From Rhodospirillaceae bacterium (GTDB taxonomy: Bacteria; Pseudomonadota; Alphaproteobacteria; DSM-16000; Inquilinaceae): a stretch of 64,000 nt of DNA. Below the pieces are notes generated by a model. That model saw nothing but the letters and a program-made list of their open reading frames with translations, was not told where the DNA came from and searched no databases. The first letter of the stretch is position 1, and each line of letters starts with the position of its first letter. This document shows, piece by piece, positions 56,772 through 64,000 of this stretch. The stretch is taken from the NCBI GenBank assembly GCA_020638575.1, contig JACKIH010000003.1:3273001-3337000 (forward strand), written 5' to 3'. The position numbers and the translations under genes are program-made.

Positions 56772-56880
56772 CGTGCTTCGCGGGTCATAGGCTCTTGAGC
56801 CGAACGTTAGATCTCCCCGAAGCCCTTCCCGCCTCATCGTTCGGAACTGGGTCTCACTCGCTTTTCGAGGAGGCTCGCTG

Positions 56881-58695
<1,815 letters not shown>

Positions 58696-58730
58696 CCCTC
58701 TCAACCATCAAATCGATGCAACGCCGGCCT

Positions 58731-59468
58731 CTACACGTGCTGGCCGCCGTTGATCTGCACCTCGGCGCCGTTGATGTAGCTCGCCTGCGGGCTGCACAGG
58801 AAATGGATCACGGCGGCCACCTCTTCGGGCTGGCCGAGGCGGCGCAGCGGCAGCGACTTTGCCAGATCGGCCGTGCCGGGCGACAGGATCGCGGTTTCGA
58901 TCTCGCCCGGTGCGATGGCGTTGACACGGATGCCGTAGGGGCCGAAATCGGCTGCCATCTCGCGCGTCAGCGCCGCCAGGGCGGCCTTGGAGGTGGCATA
59001 CGCGGTGCCGGCGAAGGGATGCACGCGGCTGCCGGCAATGGACGTGACGTTGACGATGGCGCCACGCACCTGGCGCAGCGGCTCGATCAGCCCGCGGGCG
59101 AGGAACACCGGCGCGAACAGGTTGACGCTGAACACCTGGTTCCAGGTGTCGTGTGTGGTGGTGAGCGTGTTGAGCCGCGCGCCGTCCGGCCCCTTGGGCG
59201 AGATGCCGGCGTTGTTGACCAGGGCGTGCAGCCCGTCGGGGCCGATCTTGCGGACCAGCTCGTCCACCGCGCCGTCGATGCCGTCCACCGTCGATAGATC
59301 GGCCTGGACGTGGTTCTCCTCCCCGTCCGCCCAGGGACAGTGTTCGGAAAACGCCATGCGCGACAGCGTGATGATGCGCCAGCCCGCACTCATGAAGCGC
59401 TTGACCGTGGCATGCCCGATGCCCCGGCTGGCGCCAGTCAGTACGAGCGTCCTGCGTTCGGGGTCCAT
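58731..59468 (-). CDS. Short-chain dehydrogenase/reductase
   Basis: A 245-residue classical SDR: TGASRGIGHA (residues 11-20) for NAD(P), NNAGIS, catalytic S143, Y157 and K161 (YATSK). It ends SYINGAEVQINGGQHV. Substrate not predictable. It converges with thiC 35 bp away. Upstream lies a large palindromic repeat and the TAXI gene's terminator. Confidence 0.93.
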   Translation of the reverse strand: MDPERRTLVLTGASRGIGHATVKRFMSAGWRIITLSRMAFSEHCPWADGEENHVQADLSTVDGIDGAVDELVRKIGPDGLHALVNNAGISPKGPDGARLNTLTTTHDTWNQVFSVNLFAPVFLARGLIEPLRQVRGAIVNVTSIAGSRVHPFAGTAYATSKAALAALTREMAADFGPYGIRVNAIAPGEIETAILSPGTADLAKSLPLRRLGQPEEVAAVIHFLCSPQASYINGAEVQINGGQHV

Positions 59469-59494
59469 GCGCCAAGAGTCTCCTCAAACACCAA

Positions 59495-59542
59495 GAGCAC
59501 GACGTCCGGCCAGACGCGATCGCGCCTGAGCGGACCGTGCTC
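59495..59542. repeat. Dispersed palindromic repeat, copy 2
   Basis: A ~48-bp imperfect palindrome: GAGCAC...GTGCTC, GTCCG...CGGAC and a GCGATCGC core. Its left arm GTCCGGCCAGACGCG is shared with 14260-14304, and GAGCACGACGTCCGGCCAG is shared, inverted, with 24316-24338. Confidence 0.75.
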
Positions 59543-59595
59543 TCGGCGGCGGGGCGGGCGCAAGCGGTTTGCCGCGCATGCCGCCTCCCCAACGA

Positions 59596-59623
59596 AAAAG
59601 CCCCGACCGAGGCCGGGGCTTTT
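59596..59623 (-). terminator. Intrinsic terminator of the TAXI gene
   Basis: AAAAGCCCCG and CGGGGCTTTT arms around an 8-nt loop; read on the minus strand the stem is followed by a T run. It is placed right after the stop at 59653. Confidence 0.85.
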
Positions 59624-59652
59624 CCTTTCTGTCCCTCAGGACCGTCAGGCGA

Positions 59653-60645
59653 TCAGCCCTGCAGGTCTTCGGGGATCTCGAAGCCGTGCTCCTGGTACCA
59701 CTGCACCGCGCCGGGGTGGAACGGCAGGAAGCTGTCGTTCACGTAGTTCTCCGGCACCGTCTCTTCGGCCGCCCGGTGGATCTGCATCATCATCTCATGG
59801 TTGCCGAGGACGACTTCCATGATGCCGTAGACCAGGCTGTCGGGCATCGAGGCGTTGGTGATGGCGAAGTTCCACATGGCCACCGTGAGCTGGTCTTCCG
59901 ACAGGCCCTCGTAGGTGTCGGCCGGGATGGTGAAGGCGGACACCGACGGGAAGGCCTCCACGATCTGCGCCTGCTCTTCCTCGGTGAAGGCGAAGTAGGT
60001 CACCGGCACCTGCGCATCCACCTGCGAGAAGGCCGAGATCGGCAGGCCGGCGGCGAAGCAGAAGGCATCCAGCAGGCCGTCCTGGAGCTGGCCGGCGAGG
60101 TCGCCCGCACCGCCGTAGCGTGCATCGACGGTCACGCCGAGGGTTTCCAGGAAGCGGGGCCAATAGGTGCCCGGGGTGCCGCCGGCAGGGCCGACGCCGA
60201 CCACCTTGCCTTCCATGTCGCTGACGCTGGTGATCCCGGTGCCTTCCAGTGCGATGCACTGGAACGGCGTCATGTACATGGGGAACATGGCGCGCAGGTC
60301 GGTGTGCTCCATGCCCGGAGCCAGTTCGCTTTCACCCACCCAGGCCTCGTAGGCCGGGCCCATGGTGACCATGCCGAAGCCCAGTTCGCCGGTCTGCACC
60401 AGGGTGGCGTTCTGCACCGGGCCGCCGGTCACTTCGCCCGACGCGCTGATGCCGAGCATTTCCTGTACCAGGTTCGCCCAGCCCGACCCGTAGGTGAAAT
60501 AGGTGCCGCCCTGGCTGGCCGTGCCGACGGTGATGGCATCGGGCCAATCGGAGCGGTCCAGATCCTCCAGGGCGGTCTGGGCGAAAGCCGAACCCGAAAG
60601 CACAAGAGCAGCGATCGCCGCAGTGGCGGTCGTGAAACGCATCAT
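59653..60645 (-). CDS. TAXI family TRAP transporter solute-binding subunit
   Basis: A 330-residue periplasmic protein. Signal peptide ~1-24 (ending SAFAQT); then the TAXI fold: DAITVGTASQGGTYFTYGSGWANLV, GGPVQNATLVQTGELGFGMV, KVVGVGPAGGTPGTYWPRFLETLG. TRAP binding proteins deliver organic acids or amino acids to a DctQM permease. No permease gene is in the window, so it is either separated from its transporter or a lone receptor. GGGAGG precedes ATG 60645; ATG 60642 is adjacent. Confidence 0.92.
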   Translation of the reverse strand: MMRFTTATAAIAALVLSGSAFAQTALEDLDRSDWPDAITVGTASQGGTYFTYGSGWANLVQEMLGISASGEVTGGPVQNATLVQTGELGFGMVTMGPAYEAWVGESELAPGMEHTDLRAMFPMYMTPFQCIALEGTGITSVSDMEGKVVGVGPAGGTPGTYWPRFLETLGVTVDARYGGAGDLAGQLQDGLLDAFCFAAGLPISAFSQVDAQVPVTYFAFTEEEQAQIVEAFPSVSAFTIPADTYEGLSEDQLTVAMWNFAITNASMPDSLVYGIMEVVLGNHEMMMQIHRAAEETVPENYVNDSFLPFHPGAVQWYQEHGFEIPEDLQG

Positions 60646-60766
60646 TTGGATGCCTCCCTCATTCATTGGTTGCTGACCACCCATGGTTGGGGATCCGAGG
60701 GACCTTACCAAGTTGATTGGTAGAGCGCCAAGCCTACGATGCACCCAAACGAACTAAACCGTAAGT

Positions 60767-62110
60767 TTATTTATCTTCTCGATTCAAGTATGTCGCGAGT
60801 TTTGCCGCTGCGACACTCTCCTGCGTTTGAGCTGCCAGGTCCTTCACCTGCACCGTGCCGGCGGCGAATTCGTCTTCCCCGGCGATCACGGCGAAGCGGA
60901 ACCCCTTGCGGTCGGCGTATTTGAGCTGGTCGCCCAGCTTCTTCGGTTCGGTGAACACTTCGGTGTCGATGCCGGCGGTGCGCAGGGCCGCGGCGATGGC
61001 GAGATAATCGGCCAGCCGGGCGCGGTCCATGGTGGTCACCAGGGTGGTGGCCGGGGTCTGGCCCGCCGGGGTTACGATCTTCGCTTCGAACAGGCGGGCG
61101 AGCAGGCGGGTAAGCCCGATGGAAATGCCCACGCCCGGCAGCTTCTGGCGGGTGTAGGCGCTGGCGAGATCGTCGTAACGGCCGCCGGAGCAGACGCTGC
61201 CGATCTTCGGCAAAGCGGTAAGCACGGTCTCGTAGACGGTGCCGGTGTAGTAGTCGAGCCCGCGGGCGATGGAGAGGTCGAGGCGGTAGCCGTCGTCGGG
61301 CATGCCGAGCGCCCGCATGCCGTCCACCACCTGGGTCAGCTCGTCGAGCCCGGCGGCGAACAGCGGGCCGGACCCCGCACCCGCCAGGTCCTGCGGGCTG
61401 GCCACGGGGGCGGCCAGCGTGGCGAGCAGGCGGTCGGCTGCAGCGGCGTCCATGCCCGCCTCGGCGACGAGGGCGGCGGCGACGCCGTCGCGGCCGATCT
61501 TCTCCAGGGCATCGATGGCACGCAGTGCCGCGGCAAAGCGCTCCGCCGCCACGCCGTGGCTTTCCACCAGGCCCTGCAGCAGTTTGCGGTTGTTGAGGCG
61601 GACCACGGCACCGCCGATGTCGAGATCGCGGAAGATGGTGTGGATCACCACCGGGATTTCGGCATCGGCCAAGGGGCTCAGGCTGCCGTTGCCGACGATG
61701 TCGATGTCGCACTGGTAGAACTCGCGGAACCGGCCGGCCTGCGGCCGCTCGCCCCGCCACACCTTCTGGATCTGGTAGCGTCGGAAGGGGAATACCAGGC
61801 GGTTCATGTGCTGGGCGACGTAGCGCGCGGTCGGCACCGTCAGGTCGAAATGCAGGGCCAGATCGCCGCCCGCCTCGGCATCGTCCGCCGCGGCCAGGCG
61901 GGAGAGCCCGTAGATCTCCTTGTCCACCACGCCCTTGGCGGTCATGACCTCGGTGCGTTCCACCGCCGGCGTCTCGATGGGGGTGAAGCCGAAGCGGCGG
62001 AACTGGCGGCGGATCACCTCCAGAAACCGGTCTTCCACCAGTTTCTCGCCGGGCTGCCATTCGGGGAAGCCGCCGATGGGCTGGGGCTTCAGGATGGGGG
62101 CGTCGGCCAT
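60767..62110 (-). CDS. hisS: Histidyl-tRNA synthetase
   Basis: A 447-residue class II aminoacyl-tRNA synthetase. Motif 2-like FRRYQIQKVWRGERPQAGRFREFYQCDIDIVG, the histidine A/B signatures LDYYTGTVYE and SVCSGGRYDDLAS, and the C-terminal anticodon-binding domain (TTLVTTMDRARLADYLAIAAALRTAGI) are all present. ATG 62110 begins MADAPILKPQPIGGFPEW, with AAGGTAGCGCC upstream; longer frames upstream are not synthetase-like. Monocistronic. Confidence 0.96.
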   Translation of the reverse strand: MADAPILKPQPIGGFPEWQPGEKLVEDRFLEVIRRQFRRFGFTPIETPAVERTEVMTAKGVVDKEIYGLSRLAAADDAEAGGDLALHFDLTVPTARYVAQHMNRLVFPFRRYQIQKVWRGERPQAGRFREFYQCDIDIVGNGSLSPLADAEIPVVIHTIFRDLDIGGAVVRLNNRKLLQGLVESHGVAAERFAAALRAIDALEKIGRDGVAAALVAEAGMDAAAADRLLATLAAPVASPQDLAGAGSGPLFAAGLDELTQVVDGMRALGMPDDGYRLDLSIARGLDYYTGTVYETVLTALPKIGSVCSGGRYDDLASAYTRQKLPGVGISIGLTRLLARLFEAKIVTPAGQTPATTLVTTMDRARLADYLAIAAALRTAGIDTEVFTEPKKLGDQLKYADRKGFRFAVIAGEDEFAAGTVQVKDLAAQTQESVAAAKLATYLNREDK

Positions 62111-62395
62111 GGCGCTACCTTGTGTTCTACGGTTCGGCCGAGAGGCCGCTCGCAGCTCGCGTGGCGAGGTCTCAGGGATCTTCGAAGGGCTGTTGAGATC
62201 ATCGCAACACGGTGTTGCGGCCCGCAACAGCCTGTTAGGCGGATGCCCGCGCCGGCGCAAGCACAGCCGGCCGGATCGCAGCATTGACGGAGGCTTAACC
62301 AAAGCGTGGCCTATTGGTGCCGACGGATCCCCCGCGGGGCGCTGCCCGGCGGCCCCTGACGGCCCCTGGCGGCGGTCCATTGACAGGATGCGGGC

Positions 62396-63535
62396 ATGGT
62401 CGACAGCGGCCTTATCAACGCCCAGGAACTGCTGACGCTGGCCCGCGACCGCTCTCGCGAAGGCCGCGCCCGCCTGTTCCAGACGTTGTCGGATCTGTTC
62501 ATCGGTGAGGACGGCCGGCTCAACGGCCGCGAGCGCGGGCTGATCAGCGGCATCGTCGACATGCTGACCGGTATGGTCGACGTCGATATCCGCCAGACCC
62601 TGGTGCGCAAGCTGCTGGCCCAGCGCGGCGGTCCGGCGGAGCTGCACCAGATCCTCAGCCGCGACGTTATCGAAGTGGCCGGCCCGCTGCTGCGCGCCAG
62701 CACCAAGCTGTCCGACGAGGACCTGGTGGACATCGTCAAGGCACTGGGCCGCGACCACGCCGCCGCCATTGCCCTGCGCGCCGCCCTGTCGGAAGCCGTG
62801 ACGGACGCCTTGATCGGCTGCGGCGAGCCCAATGTGGTGGTGGCGGTGCTCTCCAACACCGGCGCCAGCCTGTCGCAGCAGAGTTACCGCCGGGTGGCGG
62901 CCGACGCGCGCCGCATCGAAGCCTATCAGCGGCCGCTGCTGCTCCACCGCAAGCTGCCGCCCGATGTGCCGCTGACCCTGTTCTGGTGGGTGGCGGCACC
63001 GCTGCGGCGCCACATCCTGGAGACGGTGGAGATCGACGCCGAGGTGCCGGACCCCGATGTGGTGGAGATCGGGCCGCCGCCGCCCGATCCGGGGCCGGTG
63101 AGCCCGGCGGTGCAGGAGGCCGACACGACGCTGGTCGCCACCTTGCAGCAGACCGGCCAGCTCACCACCCAGGCGCTTTTGGATTTCGCCCGCTCCGGCC
63201 GCGTGCCGCCCCTGATCGCGGGGATCGCGCGCACCGCCGACCTGCCGCTGTCGCTCGCCCAGCGCGCCTGCCAGGACCCCGGCGGCGAACCGCTGGCGGT
63301 GCTGTGCAAGGTGATCGAGCTGACGCGCAACGACTTCGCGTCGGTCTTCCTGATGCTGCGCAAGCAGGCCCGCAAGCGCGATCCGCTGCCGCCCCAGGCG
63401 CTCAACGAGCTCTTGGGGTTCTACGACCGGCTGGCGCGCGGCCGCTCCGTCGCCATTGCCCGGCGCTGGGCAGACGCACCGCCGCCGGCCGCAGACAGGC
63501 CGGGACCGACGGGGGCGGCAGCAGCACGGCGATAG
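62396..63535 (+). CDS. DUF2336 domain protein
   Basis: A 379-residue largely helical protein of the DUF2336 family, common in alphaproteobacteria. It begins with LTLARDRSREGRARLFQTLSDLF and has a HEAT-like helical region (about 40-190), a Pro-rich linker (about 225-245) and a C-terminal helical half (LARSGRVPPLIAG-like; FASVFLMLRKQARKRDPLPPQALNELLGFYDRL). No enzymatic motif. ATG 62396 is the start. Divergent from hisS. Confidence 0.88.
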   Translation: MVDSGLINAQELLTLARDRSREGRARLFQTLSDLFIGEDGRLNGRERGLISGIVDMLTGMVDVDIRQTLVRKLLAQRGGPAELHQILSRDVIEVAGPLLRASTKLSDEDLVDIVKALGRDHAAAIALRAALSEAVTDALIGCGEPNVVVAVLSNTGASLSQQSYRRVAADARRIEAYQRPLLLHRKLPPDVPLTLFWWVAAPLRRHILETVEIDAEVPDPDVVEIGPPPPDPGPVSPAVQEADTTLVATLQQTGQLTTQALLDFARSGRVPPLIAGIARTADLPLSLAQRACQDPGGEPLAVLCKVIELTRNDFASVFLMLRKQARKRDPLPPQALNELLGFYDRLARGRSVAIARRWADAPPPAADRPGPTGAAAARR

Positions 63536-63708
63536 CGTCGCCGCCGCCGGTTTGCCGCAGGGCTGCGCAAGACTGGACGGCTGTCTATCCAGCGCTTTCT
63601 ATGGGAGGCGAGGGCAAATCTGCGCTCGAAAAATTATCATAATTCTGTATATTAAAATTTAAACGAATGCCTCTCCGGGTTGCCCGGTATTTTGGTTGGC
63701 AGTGAGCA

Positions 63709-64000
63709 ATGATTTCCCAGGATCGTGATGACAGAGACATAGCTTTCGAACAAGCGCTGGACTATGCCTGGAAGTGGTATGCATACCACGCTAATCAACG
63801 AATAGCGATATTTAGGATATGCATTGTAAGTATAGCTATCATATGTACGGGATATGTTACTGCAGTAATTCACAATCAAAATGAAATTTCGTTGGGACTA
63901 GCCGTCGTTTTTGTAATTGATATCTTCCTATATTGGAGATTTGATGTCAGGGGGTCTGACATGGCCGGATTCGGCGAAACATTCCTAATGTGGGCCGAAG
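63709..64000 (+). CDS. Partial AT-rich membrane protein at the window edge
   Basis: From ATG 63709 the frame stays open to the end of the window (97 codons). The sequence starts MISQDRDDRDIAFEQALDYA and has two membrane helices, about residues 35-57 (IFRICIVSIAIICTGYVTAV) and 66-82 (GLAVVFVIDIFLYW). Base and codon use (many AT-ending codons such as ata, aat and ttt) differ sharply from everything to the left, a sign of horizontal transfer. The layout, a short acidic start then two helices, recalls small two-helix membrane effectors found in accessory regions, but no family is certain. Confidence 0.55.
   Translation, partial: MISQDRDDRDIAFEQALDYAWKWYAYHANQRIAIFRICIVSIAIICTGYVTAVIHNQNEISLGLAVVFVIDIFLYWRFDVRGSDMAGFGETFLMWAE

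Overview
The window looks like a chromosome segment of a high-GC alphaproteobacterium, probably of the broad Rhodospirillales type; the order is my inference. Supporting signs are a circularly permuted two-piece tmRNA gene next to an alpha-type SspB adaptor, a C4-pathway 5-aminolevulinate synthase, an adenosylcobalamin-dependent ribonucleotide reductase, ThyX, DUF2336 and DUF1127 proteins, and a sortase/sortase-target pair of the type known from marine proteobacteria. Almost all of the window has one strongly GC-rich codon style. The last ~380 bases are abruptly AT-rich and begin a truncated membrane-protein gene.

Layout. 0-5.7 kb: ferredoxin-NADP reductase, VIT/VWA sortase target plus sortase, RNA 2',3'-cyclic phosphodiesterase, aldo/keto reductase. 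5.8-10.3 kb: a signalling operon of periplasmic binding protein, histidine kinase and HD-GYP response regulator. 10.5-17.2 kb: HldE, fumarase C, a CBS protein, a small membrane protein, a large exported helical-repeat protein, a zincin-like metallopeptidase. 17.2-19.9 kb: ThyX, ssrA (tag ANDNFAEARVAA), SspB, a DUF1127 protein. 20-25 kb: NrdJ with a possible NrdR box, a MITE-like repeat at its stop codon, a DUF892 ferritin-like protein. 25-32 kb: a DUF6502-like putative regulator and small lipoprotein facing a lipoprotein across two palindromic operators, then TesA-type esterase facing an ABC ATPase/permease pair, then a Bax-inhibitor-1 protein. 32-45 kb: methyltransferase, lipoprotein, EamA transporter/LysR pair, YebC, UbiH-type hydroxylase, ATP-grasp enzyme, GlcG-like protein, FrnE-like DsbA, ArgC, peroxiredoxin-like protein, and a probable copper cluster (DsrE-like, PCu(A)C, DUF2946-like). 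45-54.6 kb: BCCT transporter, CspA, an exported DxDxG-repeat protein, ClpA, ClpS, a dehalogenase-like hydrolase, a SnoaL-like protein, HemA. 54.9-63.5 kb: TerC, a Gly-rich exported protein, TPP riboswitch plus ThiC, SDR, TAXI binding protein, HisS, DUF2336 protein.

Genes that plausibly work together: tmRNA, SspB, ClpA and ClpS (tagging and delivery of proteins to Clp proteases); sortase and its target; the binding protein-kinase-HD-GYP relay; the ABC pair with the divergent esterase; the copper group. I found no CRISPR array, transposase, prophage or tRNA gene. The least explained items are the DUF6502 locus with its paired operators, the 26-residue DxDxG-repeat protein, the dispersed palindromic repeats, and the AT-rich right edge.
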